The notes under the pieces were generated by a model. The model searched no databases. It was not told where the DNA came from and was given only the letters and a program-made list of their open reading frames with translations. Below are positions 16,484-24,531 of a stretch of DNA of 64,000 bases, in pieces; positions within the stretch are counted from its first letter, which is position 1; each line of letters opens with the position of its first letter. Position numbers and translations under genes: made by a program. Source of the stretch: Planctomycetota bacterium (GTDB taxonomy: Bacteria > Planctomycetota > Phycisphaerae > Phycisphaerales > Phycisphaeraceae); assembly GCA_024276075.1 (NCBI GenBank), contig JAJRXX010000017.1, positions 1-64,000 of the forward strand, written 5' to 3'.

Positions 16484-17818
16484 TTAGTCGTTGTCCGAAT
16501 CGCGGTGATTGTGAAGATGATCTCGCTGGCGTAGCGTGCGTCCGTCGGTCCGTTTTCCCAACTCGATGGCCTTAGGATCGACGATAGTTGGCTTATTAGC
16601 CAGTTCCGAGAAATTTGGCGGCGTTCCGCCCCCATTGATGAACGCTTCAACCTTCGTGAGGGATCGCGATATCGAACCCTGATCGATCGGAATGCCTCGT
16701 TCGGTGAGATATGTTGACAATTCCGTCTGATTTGTAATGCCCGTAACGCGACGGGCTTCCCAGACTTGAAAGTCTTTTACGCTTGGACGTTTGGGCGGCT
16801 GTGCCTTGGGTAAATCCGAGTCGGCGCTTCCACGACTTTCGGTAGGGAGATTTTTTCTGGGGGTATTTGGTAGCCGAGCCGCCGCAACGCGCAGACGTTC
16901 AGCCAACTTTTCTGCGCGCATGGCTAGAACGAAAGTCTTGCCTAACGATTCTTCATAATCATCTCGGCCCTCTTTGAATTCACCCGCTATTTTTGAAAAC
17001 TCACAAAACAGGTATTGAAAATCCTCCTGCCAGCGAGGAGCCATATCCGGCAGTTCGTCGAGCAACAAGTCAATTTCGTGCGCGATCTCAAAATGCACAG
17101 CAATTCCAGCAACTATATGTGGCGGAAGTTCTCCCGACACCAAGCATTTGAGATTGAATAGAACGCTCTGTGCAACGTTGTTATTCGCCCACTTCGGGTC
17201 ATCGGGCGTCAGGCACACCCCGACCTTTAGGGCATACTTCTCCAAGGAATCTACGATCAACTGCAACCGTACAGGCAGGCTTCGTTTTTTCTCGTCTGGC
17301 CGTGTTACCCATGCCTTGCGACACAGGTCCAACCACTCTTGCCAATCGACAGCATTCGGCAAGACTATCTGCGCCCACAATCGTGAGAACTTCTCGTCGC
17401 GGTCGTCCTCCCAATCCCATTCCTGAAACTCACACAGCCTGGGAATAAATCCGTGAGCATCCTCATCGGTTAACAACCAGCAAAGAAGTAACACACGGGA
17501 AGAAACTTCCCATGTAGACGCTGTTATCAAGACACTGTCACGTTGCAGAAAATCACCGACCGCTTCGATGAGCCGACTGAACTTGCCTTCAACGATCCGT
17601 CTTTCGCGTAGCTCGAACTTATAATCCGGATGATGTGTGGAGACTTCGCGGTTATCGCGATCGACCTTCTCCACCTCTCGCCGCCAGCACGCTTCATCGC
17701 TGTATTCTCGATCTAGCCACTGGCCAGCGGACCGGTAGAGGTGCGGATTAGACCGCACGTGCTGGTTTAGTTCATGCAAAAATCGAACTTCGTCAACCGT
17801 TGGCTCGTAATCGGCCAT
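16484..17818 (-). CDS. Unknown island protein with C-terminal HTH-like segment
   Basis: I do not recognise this 444-residue protein. It is acidic and Trp-rich, predicted mostly helical, with no signal peptide and no enzyme motif. Residues about 350-395 (VWEARRVTGITNQTELSTYLTERGIPIDQGSISRSL) look like a helix-turn-helix or recombinase-adapter segment, followed by a disordered polar tail. AGGTG sits seven bases before the ATG. It lies between the HTH operon and another unknown gene in the element. A regulatory, defence or replication role are all possible. Confidence 0.6.
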   Translation of the reverse strand: MADYEPTVDEVRFLHELNQHVRSNPHLYRSAGQWLDREYSDEACWRREVEKVDRDNREVSTHHPDYKFELRERRIVEGKFSRLIEAVGDFLQRDSVLITASTWEVSSRVLLLCWLLTDEDAHGFIPRLCEFQEWDWEDDRDEKFSRLWAQIVLPNAVDWQEWLDLCRKAWVTRPDEKKRSLPVRLQLIVDSLEKYALKVGVCLTPDDPKWANNNVAQSVLFNLKCLVSGELPPHIVAGIAVHFEIAHEIDLLLDELPDMAPRWQEDFQYLFCEFSKIAGEFKEGRDDYEESLGKTFVLAMRAEKLAERLRVAAARLPNTPRKNLPTESRGSADSDLPKAQPPKRPSVKDFQVWEARRVTGITNQTELSTYLTERGIPIDQGSISRSLTKVEAFINGGGTPPNFSELANKPTIVDPKAIELGKRTDGRTLRQRDHLHNHRDSDND

Positions 17819-17928
17819 GAATCACCTGCTCATTCGGGCTGGCGGGGACATGCCGCAGCGCAGGTGAGAACTACCGCATCACCCCCGCTCATCTAGGGCC
17901 GGGGATCAGCCGACCGCCCGATACCATA

Positions 17929-18396
17929 TTACACGCCGTTTCGAGAAGTGTTAAGCTGGTTAGACTCCACTGCAAGCTGCTGATTGATGTTCTCCCACCA
18001 CCGGTTCACGAAGCCCAGCATCCCGCGCCCAAATCCGCACCCATCATCACCCAGTGCAACGAGCCTTCGACTCCATTTCTCCATATCAAGTATCGCGCGG
18101 AGCATCCTGTCAGGTGATCTCTTGTCATGTAGTAGCATGTGGTAAAGGTACGCCTTGTCATACCGCAGCATGGCCATGCAAAGGCGAAACGTCGCTATAG
18201 GTTTATTTTCAATCTGGACAATATCCGGATTCTGAACATAATCCCCAACGCGGATCGCATTGGCCGCGCTTCGCCGCTTGCCCATTCCCGTTCGCGGTCC
18301 GGTTGACCGCTGCCACGGTTTGGTACGACGGATCGTCCTCCGCAGCTTGCGGCGGCCAGCCTTCGATAAGCGGTATTCTCGTCGGAACTTAACCAT
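17929..18396 (-). CDS. Small basic protein, STGPRT-motif family
   Basis: This is a 155-residue protein of unknown function. The N-terminal 50 residues are very basic (RRKLRRTIRRTKPWQRSTGPRT, then GKRRSAANAIR). The STGPRT...GK..SA.NA pattern recurs, from memory, in small hypothetical proteins of planctomycete islands. The C-terminal half is helical and contains FVNRWWENINQQ. Nucleic-acid binding is a guess from charge only. It is separated from its upstream neighbour on the same strand by about 110 bases. Confidence 0.5.
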   Translation of the reverse strand: MVKFRREYRLSKAGRRKLRRTIRRTKPWQRSTGPRTGMGKRRSAANAIRVGDYVQNPDIVQIENKPIATFRLCMAMLRYDKAYLYHMLLHDKRSPDRMLRAILDMEKWSRRLVALGDDGCGFGRGMLGFVNRWWENINQQLAVESNQLNTSRNGV

Positions 18397-18497
18397 GCTT
18401 CACGCCCTATCTTAGTTCGTTCTAGGGATGCCCGTCGGGTATAGTTTACGTTCGCCAAAATGATTCTGTGTCGCGACCTTGACTGAATCAATCGCTT

Positions 18498-18584
18498 TTA
18501 AACATCGAATACCTTAAGCACATCATCGCCGTAGTGGTTGATGACCTTGACGGCGATATTGCCACTCTTAATCGGGTCAGACAG
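18498..18584 (-). pseudogene. C-terminal fragment of a DNA methyltransferase-like gene
   Basis: Twenty-eight codons ending in TAA encode SDPIKSGNIAVKVINHYGD and then DVLKVFDV. This closely matches the C-terminal end commonly seen in large site-specific DNA methyltransferases or type III-like restriction-modification proteins. An in-frame TGA at 18585-18587 and loss of all upstream similarity mark it as a remnant. It suggests the element once carried another modification system. Confidence 0.5.
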
Positions 18585-18761
18585 TCAGTAGGCAGATATC
18601 ATCGCGGGTGCAGTTGCGGATTGATCACAGGCTGGGGTCAATTACACTCGTCTGGTGTTACTACCGAAACAGGGAAAGGAAGTAGGAAGAGGGATAATCG
18701 CAAACCTTCGCTGCACAACATCACCTCTGAAGACCTTCGCGGTACTGATTGGCTGTTTTAG

Positions 18762-18986
18762 CTTTACCGGAAAGCCGTGCAACATGGTTTGGCCAGCGAT
18801 AGTGATGCCGCCAGAGATGAGCGGTTTGTGTTGGCGTGCATCAAGGTCGGCAAGCACACAGACGCGATCCGACCAGACCAAGTAATGTTGGGAAGCCGCC
18901 TACATAGCCTACCAGCGGAAGGAGCGGATGCGAGGGCAGTAACGTGTCCGACAGCCAAACTCTACTTACAGTCTGTAGACTTATAG
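18762..18986 (+). pseudogene. Possible decayed gene fragment
   Basis: The frame reads LYRKAVQHGLASDSDAARDE and continues FVLACIKVGKHTDA. It resembles the helical C-terminal part of proteins found in other planctomycete islands, from memory. A TAG at 18759 breaks the frame and no start is present. Otherwise 18590-18960 contains nothing I recognise. Confidence 0.25.
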
Positions 18987-19000
18987 GCTCCATAGATTAG
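18971..19000 (+). promoter_or_regulatory. Candidate C-box of controller protein
   Basis: GACTTATAGGC (18978-18988), preceded by the inverted pair AGTCT-GT-AGACT (18970-18981), resembles published C-boxes (GACTTATAGTC) of restriction-modification controller genes. It lies immediately before the ATG at 19001, where autoregulatory boxes are expected. Confidence 0.45.
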
Positions 19001-19312
19001 ATGATAGACAAGTCAGCGCTAATCGGGTTCGTCTCAATGCAACATCGACTGGTTAGAAAAAAACCAAGCAAGCGACTGGTGAAATTGCTTGCGAGCAATG
19101 TACGGGTGCTGCGACACGCCCAAGGTGTGTCGCAGGAAGAGCTGGCCGCACGCTGCGGCCTGCATCGCACCTATGTCGGGTCGATTGAGCGAGGTGAGCG
19201 CAACGCGACGCTGAGCACTCTTGAGGTTCTGGCCTCGGTGCTGGGTATCACGGTTCCGCAGCTTCTTACTCCTCAGAGACCCCATGACACCAAATCAGAC
19301 CCCGCAAATTGA
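19001..19312 (+). CDS. Restriction-modification controller protein (XRE)
   Basis: This 103-residue protein (91 if the ATG at 19037 is used) has a Cro/CI HTH typical of C proteins: VSQEELAARCGLHRTYVGSI, then ERGERNATLSTLEVLASVLGI. C proteins bind C-boxes and delay restriction enzyme expression until the host DNA is methylated. The gene overlaps the nuclease start by 29 bases, as usual for C-R operons, and a C-box-like sequence sits directly upstream. The closeness of that box to the first ATG makes a leaderless transcript likely. Confidence 0.8.
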   Translation: MIDKSALIGFVSMQHRLVRKKPSKRLVKLLASNVRVLRHAQGVSQEELAARCGLHRTYVGSIERGERNATLSTLEVLASVLGITVPQLLTPQRPHDTKSDPAN

Positions 19313-20345
19313 CCCAAGTCATTTCAAAAAAGCGATCTCTGGCAGTGGGCTGTCGATCTACGACCCCATCGAGATCGGCGATCCGAACCTTTGGATTCCC
19401 ACCGCCGAACTTGAACACCTGCTCAATGATGAACTGCAAGGCCTATCGCTTGCGGACCTGGCGTTGAGAACCCGGTCCAAGGTCGTCAAAGAGCATGTTT
19501 GCCGCGCTCTGGGCTACCCGGTGCCGAAGTCTTTCAAGAAAACGCAGCCGCGATTCAAGGGCCAAAATTTCGACACCTATGTTCAGAAGGCCAATAACCT
19601 TCAGATTTGGAACGAAGAACTTTCACCGAGCCGTCGTTACGTAATCATTCGCGTGAATGAGCAGGGCGACATCACTCGGGTGAAGGTTGTGACCGGAGAC
19701 ATGCTCGCGGTGCTCGACACCACCGGCACGCTCACTCAGAAATATCAGGCCCGCTGCATCGTCGGAGATACTCCGTACGAGCTGGTTGATTCGGCCGACA
19801 CGGACTTACTGGCCCCCTTCGTCTCTGGAGATGTGGACTTGGGCCGAGTCGCGACGCCCGTCAGTTATCCTAAGAGTGCTCAGTTGCTACCGATCGCTGA
19901 CGCCTACGATAGTCTTAAGCCCTTGGTGGGGAGGTGTTTTGCTGACCTCGGAATCGGCCAGGAGCGAAACAGAGGCGCGGCGCTGCACCGTCTCGTATGC
20001 GAGGCGCTGGGGTATGCGGGTTATCAAGATGATGGCCAATTCCCAGACGTGCGTCATCAGTTGATCGAGATCAAGTTGCAAACATCACCGACGATCGATC
20101 TTGGCCTGGTATGTCCCGACAGCACGGAGCCGCTCGACGTACCTCAGATCGATGGCCAAGTCATCCGACACTGCGATGTTCGCTACGCTGTCTTTTATGG
20201 CACCACCGATGGCCAAGAAGTTACGCTCACACATTTTATCTTGACCACAGGAGAGGCCTTCTTTAAGCGGTTTCAGAAGTTCCAAGGCAAGGTCTTGAAC
20301 AAGAAGCTACAAATCCCGCTGCCGTCAGACTTCTTCGACGGGTAG
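19284..20345 (+). CDS. Type II restriction endonuclease
   Basis: This 353-residue protein is inferred to be the nuclease of the module. A PD-(D/E)XK-type core is visible: FPD255VRHQLIE262IK264 gives Asp, Glu and Lys in the usual spacing. The N-terminal 120 residues may contact DNA or dimerise. The start at 19284 (MTPNQTPQ) is chosen because upstream codons overlap the controller gene in another frame. It converges with the methyltransferase gene and overlaps it by 21 bases. The recognition site cannot be predicted. Confidence 0.7.
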   Translation: MTPNQTPQIDPSHFKKAISGSGLSIYDPIEIGDPNLWIPTAELEHLLNDELQGLSLADLALRTRSKVVKEHVCRALGYPVPKSFKKTQPRFKGQNFDTYVQKANNLQIWNEELSPSRRYVIIRVNEQGDITRVKVVTGDMLAVLDTTGTLTQKYQARCIVGDTPYELVDSADTDLLAPFVSGDVDLGRVATPVSYPKSAQLLPIADAYDSLKPLVGRCFADLGIGQERNRGAALHRLVCEALGYAGYQDDGQFPDVRHQLIEIKLQTSPTIDLGLVCPDSTEPLDVPQIDGQVIRHCDVRYAVFYGTTDGQEVTLTHFILTTGEAFFKRFQKFQGKVLNKKLQIPLPSDFFDG

Positions 20346-22055
20346 GCCAAACGCTTCCCACACCATGTGGTTTAGTTGTTTTTCTAGTTTTAGGGCTTCC
20401 GGTGTACCCGCATTTTCGTAAATGGCCTTGGCGGTCTTGATAATCGTTTGTGCCCTAGGAGATGTGGGGTCGGGCAACGGGAACTTCTCGACGTACTGCG
20501 TGATGAACCGTCGCCGACCGGCGTAAAGCTTGTTGTTGAAGCGGTGATCGTAGAAGGTCTCGATGAACTTCGAATTGCCCACGGCTACCGCCAGCCAAAG
20601 CAGGTTTTTTTGGCGGGGGTCATCGCACACGAGCCAATAGCAATCTCCGTTGACCACCAAACCGTCGAGGTCGATCCAGAAACACGGCTCTTCGGATATG
20701 TCGCGGAACACCAGCTTCGGACGCGGCCAGGCCGCGGGGTTCTGGGGAACCCAGATTTCATACCACTGGCGGCCTGCCTCGATCACATAAGACCGACCTT
20801 CGAGTATTTCCCGGTGCTGTTCGAGATAAGCCCGCGTACGAGGGGCAGTCGTGAGGTCAATCGCCCGCTTCTTGCCGTTTAGGGCTTCGTGCGGATAAAT
20901 GATCTCTCGACGGGGATTGCCTTTGTCCGCCCGATATCGGCGGCCGATGTGGTGAGTTGTCAGAGGCTTGAGTAGTTCCGGCTGCTCGCTTTTAGGCAGG
21001 TCGCGCCAGTCGTGGCGGATGAAAACACGGTCCGCACAGGTCTTGACCCCCACGCGGACCTTCCCAAGATCACGGAACGTGCCCCAGGTGTGCTTGCGAA
21101 CCTTCGCCAGCCAAGCGTTGTTTTCTTCGGTAGCGACACGCCACACGCCGTCCACCGCGTCCGATGTGTCAAGTGTTCCCTGGATCACTTGAAAGCGGCG
21201 ACCGTCGGGAACAGCAACGACGCCCGATTTCGAGAGGGCATCGATGGCTGACGTGGCCGCTTGTGAACTGAGCTCCTTGCTCTCATAAATCGAAGTGAAA
21301 GAAGGAACGTCCGGCGGTGAACCGTTTAGCCCTTCGGCAACCAGAACGGCAGGCAATACCGCCGCATCGAAAATTTTGGTGTCCCCCAAGTCCCAGATGT
21401 GCTTGAGATTGAGCTGCTCCCTGGCGACACGCCGCACACTAGCCCCGGCCTTTGTCGTCATGAAGCGATTCGAGATGATCACGCCCGCGACCCCGTACGG
21501 GCGAAGAATCTTCGCGATCGCCAAAACAAACGCATGGTAAAGGTCAACTCGGCCGTTGAGACCAAACTGATCGGCCAACGCCTGAGCGATCTTGGCCCCC
21601 ATCACCTGCGTACGCACATAGGGCGGATTGGCGATAATCAGGTCGAATGAGGCCGGAGTTTTTGATGCGAAGAGACCGCCTTGATTCATGGCGTTGGCAT
21701 CGCCCAATACGAAGGTGAGAAAGTCTCTGCATGAGAGATGGAGCGACGCTTTCGGATTGATTGAAGCCAGGCGAGCTTCGGCAACCACTAAGGCTTTCGT
21801 GTTCTTGTCGAACCCGTACACCTCGACAGGCCGATCGTGTGGGAGTTGTTCAAGCAAGTTGACTAGCAGGGTGCCGTCACCCGCAGCCGGATCAAGAATC
21901 CGTAGCGGCTCCGCCTCGGGGGGTGTCCAGGCCTGAAGCATGGATGATGCCACGAAATCCGCCAGTTCCGCCGGTGTGTAGGTCGCACCTGTCGCCTTAG
22001 CCTCCGAGACGGAGCCGTAACGCTTAGTAAACCGTGTGGAAGGAGCGATGCTCAT
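20325..22055 (-). CDS. N6-adenine DNA methyltransferase, Eco57I/TaqI type
   Basis: This 576-residue enzyme transfers a methyl group from SAM to adenine N6, protecting element-bearing DNA from the adjacent nuclease. SAM motif I is ILDPAAGDGTLLVN (53-66). The catalytic motif is IIANPPYV (near 143), the NPPY form typical of adenine methylases. The C-terminal part (about 310-560), with PTSPRAQTIIKTAKAIYE near the end, corresponds to a TaqI-like target recognition domain. It is oriented opposite to the controller and nuclease genes, so its expression is independent. All motifs look intact, so the module is likely functional. Confidence 0.88.
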   Translation of the reverse strand: MSIAPSTRFTKRYGSVSEAKATGATYTPAELADFVASSMLQAWTPPEAEPLRILDPAAGDGTLLVNLLEQLPHDRPVEVYGFDKNTKALVVAEARLASINPKASLHLSCRDFLTFVLGDANAMNQGGLFASKTPASFDLIIANPPYVRTQVMGAKIAQALADQFGLNGRVDLYHAFVLAIAKILRPYGVAGVIISNRFMTTKAGASVRRVAREQLNLKHIWDLGDTKIFDAAVLPAVLVAEGLNGSPPDVPSFTSIYESKELSSQAATSAIDALSKSGVVAVPDGRRFQVIQGTLDTSDAVDGVWRVATEENNAWLAKVRKHTWGTFRDLGKVRVGVKTCADRVFIRHDWRDLPKSEQPELLKPLTTHHIGRRYRADKGNPRREIIYPHEALNGKKRAIDLTTAPRTRAYLEQHREILEGRSYVIEAGRQWYEIWVPQNPAAWPRPKLVFRDISEEPCFWIDLDGLVVNGDCYWLVCDDPRQKNLLWLAVAVGNSKFIETFYDHRFNNKLYAGRRRFITQYVEKFPLPDPTSPRAQTIIKTAKAIYENAGTPEALKLEKQLNHMVWEAFGLPVEEV

Positions 22056-22128
22056 GCTTGATCATCCTTGACGATTAAATCTGCTACTCAGAGTCATCTA
22101 TTTAAGCTGGGATGTCAAGCCTTAAATC

Positions 22129-22294
22129 TCACCAATCATCCGAGCCGGTGTCTTCGATGGTCGTTGCGTTGCCGCCTGAGGTGTTCTTGCGCTGCTTTGT
22201 TTTCAGGAGGGGATCATGGATTCCTCTCAACCAGTGCCCTCAGCTTGGCCTTGGCGTAATCCATGCTTATCTGCGATTCTAACTCCACGGCCAT
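22129..22294 (-). pseudogene. Degenerate small reading frames upstream of methylase
   Basis: One frame (22214-22294) reads MAVELESQISMDYAKAKLRA and continues LVERNP before a TGA. Another frame that follows reads LLKTKQRKNTSGGNATTIED and ends GSDDW at TGA 22129. Together they look like one short gene broken by a frameshift, but I cannot assign a family. The rest of 22295-22398 shows nothing. Confidence 0.25.
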
Positions 22295-22398
22295 CGTACC
22301 CCCACCCGAACCCAATCCAAAGTGTTGTTTTGCACGATCCACGCTTTGTTATGTAAATACCACCCACTATCGTCGGTAAGCATAATCGTTCGGTATAC

Positions 22399-22788
22399 TT
22401 ACGCATAACATGGAAGGCGCTGCTTTCTCCGCGTCCTTCCCATGCACAATGGATACCAGCCCTCATGCTCTCTCACCAATGGATCGTGCCTAAGTCTCGG
22501 TTCGTGATGAGTGCTTGGGGGTGTCCGGCAGACATGGGTAGGTGGATTCGGCCATCGGCACAGCCCACTTCCGGGCCGGTGCGGCCAGTTGTAGGCTGGG
22601 CAATGACAAGCGGTGTAATGTGTCCTGTATCGCCCCCAGTCGTCACGGAGTGGCCGCGTGCTGCGTCCGCCGTGGAACGCACACAGTTGTCTGTGATCGC
22701 CCCACACGGACCAACCACGGCATGGGTGTCCGTCTCGTCTGACGGCGATACAGCGGCGAAGGGCGGTCGCCTCCGGTGTGTAGCTCAT
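22399..22788 (-). CDS. Small Cys/His-rich protein
   Basis: This is a 129-residue protein of unknown function with ten cysteines. The N-terminal segment RRCIAVRRDGHPCRGWSVWG, then QLCAFHGG, has the pattern of a recurrent small zinc-finger-like domain. The later CHCPAYNWPHRPGSGLCRWP also has regular Cys/His spacing. Both segments recur, from memory, in small proteins on islands of planctomycetes and Chloroflexi. Zinc binding is inferred. It is the last gene before the right end of the element. Confidence 0.5.
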   Translation of the reverse strand: MSYTPEATALRRCIAVRRDGHPCRGWSVWGDHRQLCAFHGGRSTRPLRDDWGRYRTHYTACHCPAYNWPHRPGSGLCRWPNPPTHVCRTPPSTHHEPRLRHDPLVREHEGWYPLCMGRTRRKQRLPCYA

Positions 22789-23040
22789 ATGAAAATCTTA
22801 CCACCCGAAGCAACGAACAGTTTTTTTTGACCGAAATGTGGCCGGAGTATGGACGCCCATCTTTACCTATCGCCCGCCAACCGTTTTGGGGGGCCACCCC
22901 CTGGGTCCCCCGCATGTCGGACCCCGGACCGTGCTTCGGTGAGTACACAGACTCGGCGCGGTGTTGCGTTGTTACTTAGGGTCCCCAGCCGTATGCGTGT
23001 CGGGGGGACGCTCCCCCAATTGTCCTCGCTGATGGCCCCG

Positions 23041-23231
23041 TCACCGTTCACCCGCCGCCGTCACCATCGCTAGGATGCCCGCCTTGATCGCTTCGGGCAG
23101 CGTCGGCCAAGCGTCGATCAGACGGGTTAGATCGGGATCGTTTGGCGTCGAAATGGGGGGCACTGCACCGGATTCCGCACCGCCTGCATTCGATGCGTCG
23201 CGTAAGTCGTTGTCAGTACTGCCTTGGACAC
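23041..23231 (-). other. Alternative integrase C-terminus, coded at right end
   Basis: The minus frame running left from attR encodes SVQGSTDNDLRDASNAGGAE and later DLTRLIDAWPTLPEAIKAGI, ending LAMVTAAGER at TGA. DAWPTLPEAIKAGILAMV is a typical end of planctomycete-type integrases. After excision this segment would join in frame to the integrase at the shared att core (GTA AGT in place of GTA ACA). The 22840-23040 stretch between it and the last gene is GC-rich with short hairpins but no gene. Confidence 0.65.
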
Positions 23232-23266
23232 TTACGGGACGGGGGTTCGATTCCCCCCGGCTCCAT
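23232..23266 (+). other. attR, 35-bp core
   Basis: Exact copy of 13466-13500. Sequence differs on both sides immediately beyond it on the left, while to the right it stays similar to the integrase end, because a second integrase fragment follows. Confidence 0.9.
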
Positions 23267-23405
23267 TCATCTAAATTGCAAGGGCTTGCGGAATTATCCT
23301 GCAAGTTCTCGCAACGACTCGAAATGCGGTCATCGGCTCTGCCGGTGGCCGTTTTTTGTTGCGGGTCGTTTCTGTCGGTTTCGTGCGCCTTCTGCTGCGC
23401 CTGGC
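23267..23405 (-). pseudogene. Remnant of a second integrase gene
   Basis: The 140 bases right of attR are a diverged copy of 13501-13640. They encode QKAHETDRNDPQQKTATGRA then DDRISSRCENLQ, aligned to QKAHEPSRNAPKQKTATGIADD of the intact integrase. A run including CGCAACGACTCGAAATGCGG is identical. Similarity stops near 23405. This is the left end of another element that had used the same ssrA site in tandem and then decayed. Confidence 0.75.
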
Positions 23406-23676
23406 GCTGCGCGCTGTGCTTATGCCCTAAGCGATTCATTTAACCTTGTTGGTGGCGCAATATAGGGGTGAAGTTATCTGGGCCTTTATAGAACATGTGG
23501 GTTCAATAACACACACACGATTACGGATTAAATCCATCCTAATCGTTGCTGTTTAACAATAGGGGGATAAAGAATAGGCATTTGTGCCGCCACCACTAAA
23601 AGCTGCATAGCTACACGACGATATTGCAAATTAGCCAAAGATACCGCACATGTTCTTTACTTAGGGGAGGGGCGAT

Positions 23677-24525
23677 ATGCCATCTAGACTTATTGGAACC
23701 TTTGGGTTCATCGGTGCCATCGTGTTGTCTGCGATCCTGGCATTGCCGGCAGGGGCAGAGGAACTTCAGTTCCCGTTGCGGGGTAAGTATCCCGAGACGA
23801 CGCCTATATCAATTGAGGATTTCGCCAAGCTAGGCAAGGATGTGATCGTCATCGATGCGCGCAACAGCGTGGAGTTCGATGTGATTCACATTGACGGCGC
23901 CCACAATCTGCCCGCGGGGAAGATGAAGGAGAAAGACCTTCTGAAGCTGCGGGGCCATGAAGGCGAGCCTGCGATTGTGTTTTATTGTAATGGTCTTACT
24001 TGCAGCAAAAGCTACAAGGGCACGAAGAAGGCGGTCCTCTGGGGATTCAAGAACGTGTTTGTTTACGATGCGGGTATTTTCAATTGGGCCAAAGCCCATC
24101 CTACCACCACGCTCTTCTTTAATGAGCCACTGACTGCTGAGACTCTTAAAACGAAGCTCATCAGCAAAGAAGCGTTTGGCGCGGTTAAGCTAGCTCCGGA
24201 AGAGTTTGTCACGAAGGCCAAATCCGGTGATTACCGCGTGTTTGACGTGCGTGACCGCGACGAACGCAGCAAGTTCCGAGTCAAGCTACCGGGTCTGGTG
24301 AAAACCGATATGACCAAGTTTGTGGGCTTGCTCGATACCGGTGCTGTCCCCGAGTCGAATATTTTGGTTATTGATCGTGTGGGCAAGCAGGTCAAGTGGC
24401 TCCAGTATTACCTGAAGCAGACGGGCCGAACGGATTACTTTTTCATTGAAGGTGGCGCAGCCGGCTGGAAGGATGCGGGCTTTGACGGGAAAGGTAATCG
24501 AGCCACAAGCGCTCGCGCAAAATAA
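23677..24525 (+). CDS. Exported double-rhodanese protein
   Basis: This 282-residue protein has a signal peptide (1-24, cleavage near AGAEE) and two rhodanese-like domains (about 45-140 and 175-275). The first carries the active-site-like loop CNGLTCSKS with a Cys near 111. The second lacks a Cys at the loop and is probably structural. Rhodaneses move sulfane sulfur or bind oxyanions. GGGGAGGGG eight bases upstream is a strong ribosome site. The chemoreceptor gene starts six bases after its stop, so the two form an operon. That suggests it binds or processes a ligand in the periplasm for the receptor. Confidence 0.82.
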   Translation: MPSRLIGTFGFIGAIVLSAILALPAGAEELQFPLRGKYPETTPISIEDFAKLGKDVIVIDARNSVEFDVIHIDGAHNLPAGKMKEKDLLKLRGHEGEPAIVFYCNGLTCSKSYKGTKKAVLWGFKNVFVYDAGIFNWAKAHPTTTLFFNEPLTAETLKTKLISKEAFGAVKLAPEEFVTKAKSGDYRVFDVRDRDERSKFRVKLPGLVKTDMTKFVGLLDTGAVPESNILVIDRVGKQVKWLQYYLKQTGRTDYFFIEGGAAGWKDAGFDGKGNRATSARAK

Positions 24526-24531
24526 GGCCTT

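Larger units (their letters stand above)
13466..23266. mobile_element. Integrative element in ssrA, with R-M cargo
   Basis: A 9.8-kb element lies between 35-bp direct repeats derived from the ssrA 3' end. Its integrase gene is next to attL, transcribed towards ssrA. Other contents are an XRE regulator, a winged-helix protein, two excisionase-like proteins, two unknown proteins, a restriction-modification module with its controller, a Cys-rich small protein and decayed fragments. No conjugation or capsid genes are seen, so it is probably a mobilisable or satellite-like island. It may depend on helpers for transfer. Confidence 0.9.

Noticed and set aside
18590-18881. Minus-strand frame in the gap before the controller gene
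   Set aside because: No motif, no ribosome site, and a better-looking decayed frame lies on the plus strand.
23232-23266. A tRNA gene at the second T-arm sequence
   Set aside because: Only the T-arm and acceptor 3' strand are present. It is the att repeat of ssrA.
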